Assembly: GCA_964530335.1 (NCBI GenBank)
Contig: CAZGYG010000006.1
Coordinates: 5,977-69,976, forward strand
Source: VGDP01 sp964530335
GTDB taxonomy: Bacteria > Pseudomonadota > Alphaproteobacteria > SP197
DNA length: 64,000 nucleotides
Direction of reading: 5' to 3'
In this document: positions 15,234 through 24,870 of the stretch, piece after piece
Layout: each line of letters opens with the position of its first letter
Position numbering within the stretch: position 1 is the first letter of the stretch
Made by a program: the position numbers and the translations under genes
The notes under the pieces: model-generated
What the model saw: the letters and a program-made list of their open reading frames with translations, nothing else
The model's database searches: none
Told to the model about the DNA's origin: nothing

Positions 15234-16493
15234 ATGGCCGACACGAAAAGCCGACTGCTCGACTGGATCGAGGCCGACCGCGACACGCTGATCGAGTTCT
15301 TCGCCGGGTTCGTCCGGGCCAAGACCCCGAACCCGCCGGGCGATACCGGCGAGGCCGTGGCCCATATCCGCCGGTTTCTCGACGATCGCGCCCTGCCCTA
15401 CCGGGTGATCGCGCCGGAACCCCGGTTCCCCAACGTCGTCGGCACGTTCGAGGGCTCGGGCTCGGGCTCGGGCGCGGGCCCGGGCCGCCACCTGGTGCTC
15501 AACGGCCACATCGACGTCTTCCCGGTCGGCGACGAGCCGTGGAGCCACGGCCCGTGGTCGGGCGCCATCGCCGACGGCAAGGTGTGGGGGCGCGGCGCCT
15601 GCGACATGAAGTGCGGCACCTCGGCCTCGATCTTCACCTTCGCTTACCTCTACAGGGTGAAGGACGAGCTCAAGGGGCGCTTGACGCTCACCTGCGTGTC
15701 CGACGAGGAGAACTTCGGGCCGTGGGGCGCGCGCTACCTGATGGAGAACCACCCCGAGGTCCACGGCGACTGCTGCCTGAACGGCGAGCCGTCGAGCCCG
15801 TTTACCATCAGATTCGGTGAGAAATCGCCGATCTGGCTGGCCATCACGGTGACGACGCGCGGCGCCCACGGCGCCTACACCCACGCCTCGCCCAGCGCGA
15901 CCAAGATCGCCGCCCGGCTGATCGGCGAGCTCGAGGCCCTGACCGCGATTTCCGTCGAGGCGCCGCACAACGTCGCCACCGCGCTGACCCAGGCCCGCGA
16001 GGCGATCGACAAGGCTCAAGGCGCCGGCGCCGCCGAGATCGTGCAGAAGGTGACCGTCAACATCGGCAAGATCGAAGGCGGGCTCAAGGTCAACATGATC
16101 CCCGGCACCTGCCGCTTCGAGCTCGACGTACGCCTGCCGGTGGGCGCGACCAAGGAGCTGATCATGGCCGAGGTCGACCGCATCGTCGGCCGTTTCCCCG
16201 AGGCCCGCGTCGAGGAGATCAACAGCCAGCCGCCGTCATGGTGCGACCCCTACGGCGACATGGTCGGGATTCTCCAGGACAACGTCGAGCGCCTGCGCGG
16301 GTTCCGGCCGACGCCGATCATCAGCCTGGGCGGCACCGACGCCCGGCTGTGGCGGCTGCGGAACATCCCGGCCTACGTCTACGGCCCCATGCCGACCAAC
16401 ATGGGCGCGGCCGACGAGCACGTCGAGATCGACGAGTTCCTGCACGTCGTGCGCACGCACGTCGTCTCGGCCTACGACTACTTGACGCGGTAA
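15234..16493 (+). CDS. M20 family metallopeptidase (ArgE/DapE/acetylornithine deacetylase type)
   Basis: 419 residues. LNGHIDVFPVGDEPW gives the first metal histidine and following aspartate. GRGACDMKCG gives the bridging aspartate, and VSDEENFG the catalytic Glu and adjacent metal Glu. The dimerisation (lid) domain is about 175-300, and a C-terminal return to the catalytic fold includes the final metal His region (GAADEHVEIDEF). By family it hydrolyses an N-acyl or peptide bond in a small substrate. An unusual glycine-serine stretch encoded by tandem hexamers (GGCTCG, 15453-15473) lies just before the first metal motif and may vary in length. The previous gene is divergent, so the start region holds its own promoter, though no clear boxes are seen. 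Confidence 0.85.
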   Translation: MADTKSRLLDWIEADRDTLIEFFAGFVRAKTPNPPGDTGEAVAHIRRFLDDRALPYRVIAPEPRFPNVVGTFEGSGSGSGAGPGRHLVLNGHIDVFPVGDEPWSHGPWSGAIADGKVWGRGACDMKCGTSASIFTFAYLYRVKDELKGRLTLTCVSDEENFGPWGARYLMENHPEVHGDCCLNGEPSSPFTIRFGEKSPIWLAITVTTRGAHGAYTHASPSATKIAARLIGELEALTAISVEAPHNVATALTQAREAIDKAQGAGAAEIVQKVTVNIGKIEGGLKVNMIPGTCRFELDVRLPVGATKELIMAEVDRIVGRFPEARVEEINSQPPSWCDPYGDMVGILQDNVERLRGFRPTPIISLGGTDARLWRLRNIPAYVYGPMPTNMGAADEHVEIDEFLHVVRTHVVSAYDYLTR

Positions 16494-16499
16494 GTTGCG

Positions 16500-16580
16500 G
16501 TAAACCTTCTCCCTGCGGGCGCGACGGCGGATGCTCCCGCCGTCGCGGGTGGCGAGCGGAGCGAGCCGGATGAGGGACCT
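16500..16580. repeat. Intergenic REP-like repeat, family 1
   Basis: Contains GTGGCGAGCG-GAGCGAGCC-GGATGAGGG (16549-16576), whose reverse complement occurs with one mismatch at 42425-42452. Both copies are next to CTTCTCCC-type sequence. This is the kind of dispersed hairpin repeat common between genes in high-GC alphaproteobacteria. No coding. Confidence 0.6.
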
Positions 16581-16611
16581 TACGCACCGGTCACGAACAC
16601 AGGGCGCAACC

Positions 16612-17652
16612 ATGCCGCGGGCGTTTCGATTTCCCGGACTTCTCGCCATCGTTACGGTGGGTTTGTTCCTGAGTTTCGCCGCCGCCGCGGGACCGCTCGA
16701 TGACGGGGTCGCGGCGTACGAGCAGGGCGACTATGCGACGGCGGTGGAGCTTTGGCGCCCGCTGGCCGAGCAAGGCGACTCCTGGGCCCAGTTCAACCTC
16801 GGCTACATGTACGACAACGGCCTTGGCGTGACGCAGGACGCCGCCGAGGCGGCGCGCTGGTACCGGATGGCGGCCGACCAGGGGCACGCCGGTGCTCAAA
16901 CCAGCCTCGGCTACATGTACTACGACGGCCGGGGCGTGGCACAGGACGATGCCGAAGCGGCGCGGCTCTACCGCCTGGCGGCCGAGCAGGGCGTCGCCTT
17001 GGCCCAGAACAACCTCGGTTACATGTACCAGAACGGCTGGGGCGTACCTCAGGACGACACCGAGGCGGTGAACTGGTACCGCCAGGCGGCCGAGAAGGGT
17101 GACGCCGACGCCCAGAACAACCTTGGCATCATGTACGATGCCGGCCGGGGCGTGCCACAGGACGACGCCGAGGCAGTGAACTGGTACCGCCTGGCGGCCG
17201 ATCAGGGGCACGCCGGCGCCCAAGGCAATCTCGGCGCCATGTACGCCAACGGCCGGGGCGTGGCGCAGGACGAAGCCGAAGCGGTGCGGCTTTACCGCCT
17301 GGCGGCCGACCAGGGGCACTCCGGCGCCCAGTACAACCTCGGCCTCGCGTACGACAGCGGCCGGGGCGTGGCGCAGGACTTCGTCGAGGCCGCGCACTGG
17401 TACCGCATGGCTGCCGACCGGGGCGACGGCTATGCCCAGGTCAACCTCGGAGTCATGTACCTGAACGGCGAAGGCGTAGAGCAGGATCTCGTTCAGGCCC
17501 ATCTCTGGTTCGACCTGGCGGCGGCGGGGTTTGCGCCGGGCGAGGACCAGGATTTCGCGCTGGAGAACCGCGACGGGGTCGCGGCCGAGATGAACCCGGA
17601 TCAGGTGGCGGAGGCGCAGCGGCTGGCGGCCGAGTGGCAACCGCTACCGTGA
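16612..17652 (+). CDS. Secreted Sel1-repeat protein, copy 1 (7 repeats)
   Basis: 346 residues. Residues 1-24 form a signal peptide (basic start, hydrophobic core LLAIVTVGLFLSFAAAA), then GPLDDGVAAYEQGDYATA, a TPR-like cap. Seven 36-residue Sel1 repeats follow, each of the form A-E-A-x-x-W/L-Y-R-x-A-A-x-Q-G-x-x-x-A-Q-x-N-L-G-x-M-Y. The C-terminal tail (DLAAAGF...EAQRLAAEWQPLP) is shared with the two genes downstream. By family these alpha-alpha superhelices are protein-interaction scaffolds, often exported. The start at 16612 is chosen because it gives the signal peptide. First of three tandem paralogues. Confidence 0.85.
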   Translation: MPRAFRFPGLLAIVTVGLFLSFAAAAGPLDDGVAAYEQGDYATAVELWRPLAEQGDSWAQFNLGYMYDNGLGVTQDAAEAARWYRMAADQGHAGAQTSLGYMYYDGRGVAQDDAEAARLYRLAAEQGVALAQNNLGYMYQNGWGVPQDDTEAVNWYRQAAEKGDADAQNNLGIMYDAGRGVPQDDAEAVNWYRLAADQGHAGAQGNLGAMYANGRGVAQDEAEAVRLYRLAADQGHSGAQYNLGLAYDSGRGVAQDFVEAAHWYRMAADRGDGYAQVNLGVMYLNGEGVEQDLVQAHLWFDLAAAGFAPGEDQDFALENRDGVAAEMNPDQVAEAQRLAAEWQPLP

Positions 17653-17751
17653 GGGGGGCGGTCGGAGTGCCGTCGTGGCGCACGAAGATGCGGGCCCGGC
17701 TTGGTCGCCTGATGCTGAGAATGAAGGGTGCTCACTAAGGAGGAGGTAACC

Positions 17752-19221
17752 ATGTCGTGGATGCTGCGATTCCCTAGGCCGGTCGTCGTCGCGGCGGCCC
17801 TCCTCCTCGGATTTCCCGCGACCGCGGGACCGCTCGAGGACGGGGTCGCGGCGTATGAGCAGGGCGACTATGCGACGGCGGTGGAGCTTTGGCGCCCGCT
17901 GGCCGAGCAAGGCGACTCCTGGGCCCAGTTCAACCTCGGCTACATGTACGAGTACGGCCTGGGCGTGACGCAGGACTATGCCGAGGCGGCGCGGCTCTAC
18001 CGCCTGGCGGCCGACCAGGGGAACGACGCGGCTCAAGACAACCTCGGCTACCTGTACGAGAGCGGCCTGGGCGTGACGCAGGGCCATGCCGAGGCGGCGC
18101 GGCTTTATCGCCTGGCGGCCGAGCAAGGGAACGCCAACGCCCAAGACAACCTCGGCTACCTGTACGAGAACGGCCTGGGAGTGCCACAGGACTATGCCGA
18201 GGCGGTGAATTGGTACCGCCAGGCGGCCGAGCAGGGCGACGCCGACGCTCAAGACAGTCTCGGCTACATGTACCAATACGGCCTCGGCGTGGCGGAGGAC
18301 GACAACGAAGCGGTGAACTGGTACCGCCTGGCGGCCGAGCAGGGGCTCGCCAATGCCCAGTTCGACCTCGGCTACATGTACGAGAGCGGTCTGGGCGTGG
18401 CGCAGGACCTTGCCGAGGCGGCGCGGCTTTATCGCCTGGCGGCCGAGCAAGGGGACGCCGACGCCCAGAACAACCTCGGAGTCATGTACAGCACCGGCCG
18501 GGGCGTGCCGCTGGACGACGTCGAGGCGGTACGGCTCTACCGCCTGGCGGCCGAGCAGGGGGATGCGGGAGCCCAGAACAATCTTGGCTACATGTACGAC
18601 AGGGGCGAGGGCGTGCCGGAGGACGACGCCGAGGCGGTGCGGCTCTATAGCCTGGCGGCCGACCAGGGGTACGCCGAAGCCCAGAATAACCTCGGCCTCA
18701 TGTACGACTACGGCCGGGGCGTGCCGCTGGACGACGCCGAGGCGGTGAACTGGTACCGCCAGGCGGCCGAGCAGGGGTTCGCCGAAGCCCAAAACAACCT
18801 CGGCTACATGTACGCCCACGGCGAGGGCGTGGCGGAGGACGCCACCGAGGCGGTGCGCTGGTACCGCCTGGCGGCCGAGCAGGGCGACGCCTGGGCCCAA
18901 AACAATCTCGGCTGGATGTACGAAACCGGTGATGGCGTGGCGGAAGACGACGCCGAGGCGGTGCGTTGGTACCGCCAAGCGGCCGAGCAGGGACACGGCA
19001 AGGCCCAGAGCAACCTCGGCTACTTGTACCAGAACGGCGAGGGCACAGAGGTGGACCTCGTTCAGGCCCACCTCTGGTACGACCTCGCGGCGTCGGGGTT
19101 TGCGCCGGGCGAGGACCTGGATTTCGCGCTGGAGAACCGCGACGCGGTCGCGGCCGAGATGACCCCGGATCAGTTGGCGGAAGCGCAGCGGCTGGCGGCC
19201 GAGTGGCAGCCCGTGGAGTGA
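17752..19221 (+). CDS. Secreted Sel1-repeat protein, copy 2 (11 repeats)
   Basis: 489 residues from ATG 17752, preceded by an excellent Shine-Dalgarno site (AAGGAGGAGG, 17737-17746). A signal peptide (about 1-25, VVVAAALLLGFPATA) is followed by the same cap as copy 1 and eleven Sel1 repeats. The cap and the first repeat are nearly identical in DNA to copy 1, and the C-terminal tail is also close, while internal repeats differ. This pattern fits expansion by unequal crossing-over with gene conversion at the ends. Expected to fold as an extended periplasmic solenoid; its partner is unknown. Confidence 0.87.
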   Translation: MSWMLRFPRPVVVAAALLLGFPATAGPLEDGVAAYEQGDYATAVELWRPLAEQGDSWAQFNLGYMYEYGLGVTQDYAEAARLYRLAADQGNDAAQDNLGYLYESGLGVTQGHAEAARLYRLAAEQGNANAQDNLGYLYENGLGVPQDYAEAVNWYRQAAEQGDADAQDSLGYMYQYGLGVAEDDNEAVNWYRLAAEQGLANAQFDLGYMYESGLGVAQDLAEAARLYRLAAEQGDADAQNNLGVMYSTGRGVPLDDVEAVRLYRLAAEQGDAGAQNNLGYMYDRGEGVPEDDAEAVRLYSLAADQGYAEAQNNLGLMYDYGRGVPLDDAEAVNWYRQAAEQGFAEAQNNLGYMYAHGEGVAEDATEAVRWYRLAAEQGDAWAQNNLGWMYETGDGVAEDDAEAVRWYRQAAEQGHGKAQSNLGYLYQNGEGTEVDLVQAHLWYDLAASGFAPGEDLDFALENRDAVAAEMTPDQLAEAQRLAAEWQPVE

Positions 19222-19371
19222 ATGAGCGCCGGCCCATCGTGCGCGGCCACCGCCTCGGCGTACGATGATCCGAGGTGCGGCTGAACGCGCCGGTGCCGGG
19301 CGCGGCGCTTACCGCGACCGCCGCGCTTACGTGACCGCACCTCAACCGCGATTGTCCAGCAAGGATCGGAC

Positions 19372-20562
19372 TTGATCCCTTTCGACCCCTTCAAGGAAGG
19401 CCTTGCGGCGTTCAAGCGTGGCGACTATGCGGCGGCGGCGGAGCTGTGGCGTCCGCTGGCCGAGCAGGGTATGGCCGAAGCCCGGTACTACCTCGCCGTG
19501 CTGTACGACAACGGCAAGGGCGTAGCACAAGACGACGCCGAGGCGGTGCGGCTCTACCGCCTGGCGGCCGATCAGGGGGATGCCGCCGCCCAAACCAACC
19601 TCGGTACGATGTACCTCGACGGCCGGGGCGTGCCACGGGACGACGCCGAGGCAGCGCGGCTCTACCGCCTGGCGGCCGACCAGGGGTTGGCCAAAGCCCA
19701 ATACAACCTAGGGCTCATGTACTGGAACGGCAGGGGCATGCCAAAGGACGACGCCGAGGCGGCGCGCTGGAGCCGCCTGGCGTCCGACCGGGGGATGGCC
19801 GAAGCGCAGTACAACCTAGGGCTCATGTACCGCAACGGCTGGGGCGTGCCGCGCGACGACGCCGAGGCGGCGCGCTTGTTCCGCCTGGCGGCCGACCAGG
19901 GGGACGCCGAAGCCCAGTACAACCTCGGGCTCATGTACCGGAACGGCAAGGGCGTGCCACGGGACGACGCCGAGGCGGCGCGCTGGTTCCGCCTGGCGGC
20001 CGACCAGGGGATGGCCCAAGCCCAGTTCAAACTCGGCTTCATGTACGACAACGGCAGGGGCGTGCCACGGGACGACGCCGAGGCGGTGCGGCTCTACCGC
20101 CTGGCGGCCGAGCAGGGGTACGCCGGTGCCCAGTACAACCTCGGGCTCATGTATGACAACGGCGAGGGCGTGCCAATGGACGACGCCGAGGCGGTGCGGC
20201 TCTACCGCCTTGCGGCCGAACAGGGGATGGCCCAAGCCCAGTTCAACCTCGGGCTCATGTACCGCAACGGCGAGGGCGTGCCAATGGACGACGCCGAGGC
20301 GGCGCGCTGGTTCCGCCTTGCGGCCAATCAGGGGATGGCCGAAGCCCAGTTCAACCTCGCCGTCAGGTACCAGAACGGCGAAGGCGTAGAGCAGGATCTC
20401 GTCCAGGCCCATCTCTGGTTCGACCTGGCGGCGTCGGAGTTCCCGCCGGGCGAGGACCAGGATCTCGCGCTGGAGAACCGCAACGCGGTCGCGGCCGAGA
20501 TGACCCCGGATCAGGTGGCGGAGGCGCAGCGGCTGACGGCCGAGTGGCAGCCCGTGCCGTGA
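19372..20562 (+). CDS. Sel1-repeat protein, copy 3 (9 repeats), no signal peptide
   Basis: 396 residues from a TTG at 19372; no ATG or GTG is available upstream in frame. It begins IPFDPFKEGLAAFKRGDYAAAAEL, which corresponds to the cap of the other two copies, but the preceding signal sequence is missing. Nine Sel1 repeats follow, many with the form DDAEAARxxRLAADQGxAxAQYNLGLMY, then the common tail ending EWQPVP. Either this copy is cytoplasmic or its true 5' end has been lost. The DNA repeats within it are more uniform than in copies 1 and 2, suggesting more recent internal amplification. Confidence 0.8.
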   Translation: MIPFDPFKEGLAAFKRGDYAAAAELWRPLAEQGMAEARYYLAVLYDNGKGVAQDDAEAVRLYRLAADQGDAAAQTNLGTMYLDGRGVPRDDAEAARLYRLAADQGLAKAQYNLGLMYWNGRGMPKDDAEAARWSRLASDRGMAEAQYNLGLMYRNGWGVPRDDAEAARLFRLAADQGDAEAQYNLGLMYRNGKGVPRDDAEAARWFRLAADQGMAQAQFKLGFMYDNGRGVPRDDAEAVRLYRLAAEQGYAGAQYNLGLMYDNGEGVPMDDAEAVRLYRLAAEQGMAQAQFNLGLMYRNGEGVPMDDAEAARWFRLAANQGMAEAQFNLAVRYQNGEGVEQDLVQAHLWFDLAASEFPPGEDQDLALENRNAVAAEMTPDQVAEAQRLTAEWQPVP

Positions 20563-20684
20563 AGGGCACGGTTGACGAGCTCCCGCCCTTCGTGCGGCGC
20601 CGCGTGCTGTCCGCGTGCGATTGCCTGAGGGCAGAGGAAGTTGACGTTTACTCCTGCCGACAACGAACCCGTCATGGCGAGGAG

Positions 20685-20853
20685 GGCGACCTTCCTTCGC
20701 CCGCCGAAGCGGGCTTCGCGAAGGCGGGAGCCCGACGACGCCATCCAGGGCAAGCGCACGAGCGGTCGCCCTGGATCGCTCCCGCCTTCGCGAAGCCCGC
20801 CTTCACGCACCATAGCGGCGGCTTCACGCTTCGGCGGGCGAAGGAAGGTCGCC
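20685..20853. repeat. Foldback (MITE-like) element with nested perfect inverted repeats
   Basis: Arms of 27 bases at 20685-20711 and 20827-20853 are perfect inverted copies. A second nested pair of 22 bases (20710-20731 and 20778-20799) and a third of 8 bases (20743-20750 and 20769-20776) lie inside. The whole 169-base unit can fold into one long interrupted hairpin. It sits alone in the 377-base gap between the third Sel1 gene and the amidohydrolase; nothing coding is seen in that gap. Its structure suggests a non-autonomous palindromic repeat; on transcription it could act as a strong RNA hairpin or terminator. Confidence 0.85.
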
Positions 20854-20939
20854 TTCGGCTCGCGAAGACGGTTCGAAATTTGCGGGCGGGTCAAGGTCAA
20901 CGATCGCTTGTATGACGAGAGGCTGAACGCGAGGGGCCC

Positions 20940-22568
20940 ATGGCGACCGTCGCCGACACCATCCTGGTCAACGGCAAGGTCGTCACCATGGACGGCGAGC
21001 GCCGCGTCGCCCAGGGCGTCGCGCTCTGGCGGGACCGCATCCTGGCGGTCGGCGACGACGCCGACATCCGTGCGCTGGCTGGGCCGCGCACCGAGGTGAT
21101 CGATCTGGCCGGTCGCACGGTCATTCCCGGCATCGTCGATTCCCACTGTCATCCGGACAGCCACGCCGCGCATAAGGTCAAGTGGCACGATATCGGCTGG
21201 CCGACGGTTCGCTCGGTCGCGGGCGTGCTGGGCTTGGTCGAGCGGGCGACGGCCAAGCTCGCGCCCGGTCAATGGTTCCTGGGCTTCGGCTACGACGACC
21301 GGAAGTGCGGCGGCTACCCGACGCGGGACCAGATCGACGCCGTGGGCCACGGCCGCCCAGTCTGGCTCTACCGCACCGACGGGCACATCGCCGTGGTCAA
21401 TTCGGCCGTGCTCGCCTTCGCCGGCATCGGCGAGGACGCGCCGGACCCGCCGCACGGCCGCTACGACCGCGATGCGGCCGGGCGGATGACCGGGCTGCTG
21501 CGCGAGATGGCGGCGTGGGACATCGACCTGGCGATCAACAAGCGCACCACGACGGTCGAGGAGTACGAGCGTGGGCTGCCGCTGGTGTTCGAGGACTATC
21601 TGCGCCACGGCGTGACCTCGCTGCACAACTCGCTGACCCAGGGGCGGGCGGTCATCGCCTACCAGCGCCTGCGCGAACAGCGCCGGCTGCCCATGCGCAT
21701 CGGCATCATCCTCGACGGGCGCGACGAGGACCTGGTCGCGAGCCACCTGGCGGCGGGGGTGCGCACCGGGTTCGGCGACGAATGGATCCGCGTCATCGGC
21801 GTCGAGTGGTGCCCGGACTGCTCGACCAGCGGGCGCACGGCGGCCTACTACGAGCCCTACGTCGGCGAACCCGTGCCCGGCGAACCGGTGCCCAACTACG
21901 GCATGTTGCTCTACGACAAGGAGGAACTGGCGCCCAAGGTCGCGCGCGCCCACGCGGCGGGACTCAGGGTGTGCGTCGAAGGGCTCGGCGACCGCGGCAT
22001 CGACTTCGCCCTCGACGTCATCGAGGCGGCGCTGAAGGCCCACCCGCGCGCGGATCACCGCAGCCGGATCGAGCACTGCTGCTACGTGACCCCGCCCCTG
22101 CTCGAGCGGATCAAGGCGCTGGGCTGCGTCGATTCCTCGGCTACCGGATTCATGTGGTCGCTGGGCGACGCCTACGTCGCGGCGCGCGGCAGCCAGGCCA
22201 TGCACTGGATGTTCCCCCATCGCGCGCTGATCGACGCGGGCGTGCCGGCGCCGGGGCACTCCGACGCGCCGGTGTGCGGCACCAACCCGTGGCCGATCCT
22301 CCAGGCCCTGGTCACGCGCAAGACCGATTCCGGCGCCTCGTTCGGACCCAGTCAGGCGATCACGCTCGAGGAGGCGCTGGCCGCCTACACCACGCTGGGC
22401 GCCTGGGCCGGGTTCGAGGAAGACCTCAAGGGCTCGATCGAGCCGGGCAAGCTTGCCGACCTGGCGGTGCTGGCGACCGATCCGTTCCGCGCCAGCCCGG
22501 AGACCATCAAGGACACGGCCGTCGCCATGACCTTCGTCGGCGGCAAGCTCGGGTGGGCGGCAAGCTAG
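20940..22568 (+). CDS. Metal-dependent amidohydrolase (YtcJ-like, amidohydrolase 3 family)
   Basis: 542 residues, typical of YtcJ-type amidohydrolases. ADTILVNGKVVTMDG forms the first beta-sandwich strands, PGIVDSHCHPDSH carries the metal pair His69/His71, RIEHCCYV a further metal histidine, and APGHSDAPVCGTNPW the catalytic Asp. SIEPGKLADLAVLATDPF closes the sandwich domain. By family it hydrolyses C-N or C-O bonds of unknown small substrates and would be cytoplasmic, as no signal peptide is visible. Flanked by the foldback repeat upstream and convergent rpoH downstream. Confidence 0.85.
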   Translation: MATVADTILVNGKVVTMDGERRVAQGVALWRDRILAVGDDADIRALAGPRTEVIDLAGRTVIPGIVDSHCHPDSHAAHKVKWHDIGWPTVRSVAGVLGLVERATAKLAPGQWFLGFGYDDRKCGGYPTRDQIDAVGHGRPVWLYRTDGHIAVVNSAVLAFAGIGEDAPDPPHGRYDRDAAGRMTGLLREMAAWDIDLAINKRTTTVEEYERGLPLVFEDYLRHGVTSLHNSLTQGRAVIAYQRLREQRRLPMRIGIILDGRDEDLVASHLAAGVRTGFGDEWIRVIGVEWCPDCSTSGRTAAYYEPYVGEPVPGEPVPNYGMLLYDKEELAPKVARAHAAGLRVCVEGLGDRGIDFALDVIEAALKAHPRADHRSRIEHCCYVTPPLLERIKALGCVDSSATGFMWSLGDAYVAARGSQAMHWMFPHRALIDAGVPAPGHSDAPVCGTNPWPILQALVTRKTDSGASFGPSQAITLEEALAAYTTLGAWAGFEEDLKGSIEPGKLADLAVLATDPFRASPETIKDTAVAMTFVGGKLGWAAS

Positions 22569-22576
22569 GCTAGCGC

Positions 22577-23461
22577 TCAGCTCGCGAGGCGCTGCTCGGC
22601 GGCCGCGTTCTTGACCGCGCGCTGAAGTTTCTCGAAGGCGCGGACCTCAATCTGGCGCACGCGCTCGCGGCTGATGCCGTAGTGCTGGCTCAACTCCTCC
22701 AGGGTCTTGGGCTCCTCGGTGAGCCGTCGTTCGACAAGGATGTGGCGTTCGCGCGCATTGAGCTTGGCCAGCCCATGGTCGAGCAGGACCCGGCGCTGAC
22801 CGAGTTCCTCGGCTTCGCCGATCGCGGTTTCCTGGTTCGCGGTCTCGTCCACCAGCCAGTCCAGCCACTCGCCTTCGCCGCCGGCCTGGAGCGGGGCGTT
22901 GAGTGAATGGTCGGGGCCGGCAAGCCGCCGGTTCATCTGGATCACGTCGTCCTCGGGCACGTCCAGGCGCTCGGCGATCGTCCTGACCGTCTCGGGTTTC
23001 AGGTCGCCGTCGTCGATCGCCTGGAGCTGGGCCTTGAGCCGGCGCAGGTTGAAGAACAGCTTTTTCTGCGCCGCCGTGGTGCCGATCTTCACCAGCGACC
23101 ACGAGTGCAGGATGTATTCCTGGATCGACGCGCGGATCCACCACATGGCGTAGGTCGCCAGGCGGAACCCGCGCTCGGGCTCGAACCGCTTGACCGCCTG
23201 CATCAGGCCGACGTTGCCCTCGGAGATCAGCTCGGAAATCGGCAGGCCGTAGCCGCGATAGCCCATGGCGATCTTGGCGACCAGGCGCAGATGGCTGGTG
23301 ACCAGGCGATGGGCGGCGTCGATGTCGCCGTGCTCGCGCCAGCTCTTGGCCAGCATGTACTCCTCCTGCAACTCCAGCATGGGGAAGCGGCGGACATCCT
23401 GGAGGTAGCGCCTGAGGCCCGCGTCGGAGGCGAGCGCCGGCAAAGAAGTTCGTTCGACCAT
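22577..23461 (-). CDS. rpoH: RNA polymerase heat-shock sigma factor RpoH (sigma-32)
   Basis: 294 residues. Region 2 includes ELISEGNVGLMQAVKRFEPERGFRLATYAMWWIR in parts (about 77-110), recognisable as the core and -10 binding region. The RpoH-specific box AQKKLFFNLRR (about 131-141) separates this family from housekeeping and stationary sigmas. Region 4 ends with HYGISRERVRQIEVRAFEKL, the -35 binding helix-turn-helix. It directs transcription of chaperone and protease genes under heat or envelope stress. A well-formed sigma-70 promoter lies 60 bases upstream. rluD upstream has the same direction, but the promoter allows independent expression. Confidence 0.95.
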   Translation of the reverse strand: MVERTSLPALASDAGLRRYLQDVRRFPMLELQEEYMLAKSWREHGDIDAAHRLVTSHLRLVAKIAMGYRGYGLPISELISEGNVGLMQAVKRFEPERGFRLATYAMWWIRASIQEYILHSWSLVKIGTTAAQKKLFFNLRRLKAQLQAIDDGDLKPETVRTIAERLDVPEDDVIQMNRRLAGPDHSLNAPLQAGGEGEWLDWLVDETANQETAIGEAEELGQRRVLLDHGLAKLNARERHILVERRLTEEPKTLEELSQHYGISRERVRQIEVRAFEKLQRAVKNAAAEQRLAS

Positions 23462-23521
23462 GGTTAGGTTGTCTCGGCGCGGAAGCGCCGCTGTTGTCTG
23501 AAGTTGTTGGAGCGTGGCGGG

Positions 23522-23550
23522 AGTCTAGCGAACAACACGCGAACAGTCAA
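23522..23550 (-). promoter_or_regulatory. Sigma-70-type promoter of rpoH
   Basis: On the minus strand TTGACT (complement of 23545-23550) and TAGACT (complement of 23522-23527) are exactly 17 bases apart, upstream of the rpoH ATG at 23461. A second TTGACT (complement of 23565-23570) lies 20 bases further up. The predicted leader is about 54 bases. Confidence 0.65.
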
Positions 23551-23577
23551 TACCCGACTTGGGAAGTCAACTATTTG

Positions 23578-24531
<954 letters not shown>

Positions 24532-24552
<21 letters not shown>

Positions 24553-24870
24553 GGTCAGCCGCCCGCCATCGTCGTCGGTGCCGGGCTGAAGATTCTGGTC
24601 ATCGTCATGGCCGTCCTGATCGTCGCGGGCATCGCCGTGCTCGCGGTCACCGTCGTCCAGCGCGGCGGCGAGGCGGATTTCGGCATCGGCGGGGACTATG
24701 CCACGGCGACGGTGCCGCTGCCCGAGGGAAGCCGGGTTCTGGATCTGGCAGGCGACGGCAACGCGCTGACGCTGCTGGTCGAGGCCGCCGACGGCGCCCA
24801 AAGCCTGGTCACGGTCGATCGCCGCAGTGGCCAGGTGCTCGGCACCCTGAGCCTGGGGAAAAGGCCGTGA
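24532..24870 (+). CDS. Small membrane protein (DUF6476-like)
   Basis: 112 residues from ATG 24532 (GTG 24529 is an alternative). A cytoplasmic N-terminus of about 18 residues is followed by one strong transmembrane helix (LKILVIVMAVLIVAGIAVLAV) and a periplasmic part containing VPLPEGSRVLDLAGDGNALTLL, a beta-rich segment. In alphaproteobacteria a small protein of this plan (DUF6476) is often next to rluD; that naming is from memory. The 5' end overlaps rluD head-to-head and the 3' end overlaps the next GTG by 4 bases, indicating co-transcription with the PLP enzymes downstream. Confidence 0.7.

Noticed and set aside
16780..20400. Regular 108-base repeats that could suggest a CRISPR or tandem array
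   Set aside because: The repeats are coding Sel1 motifs in one frame without unique spacers.
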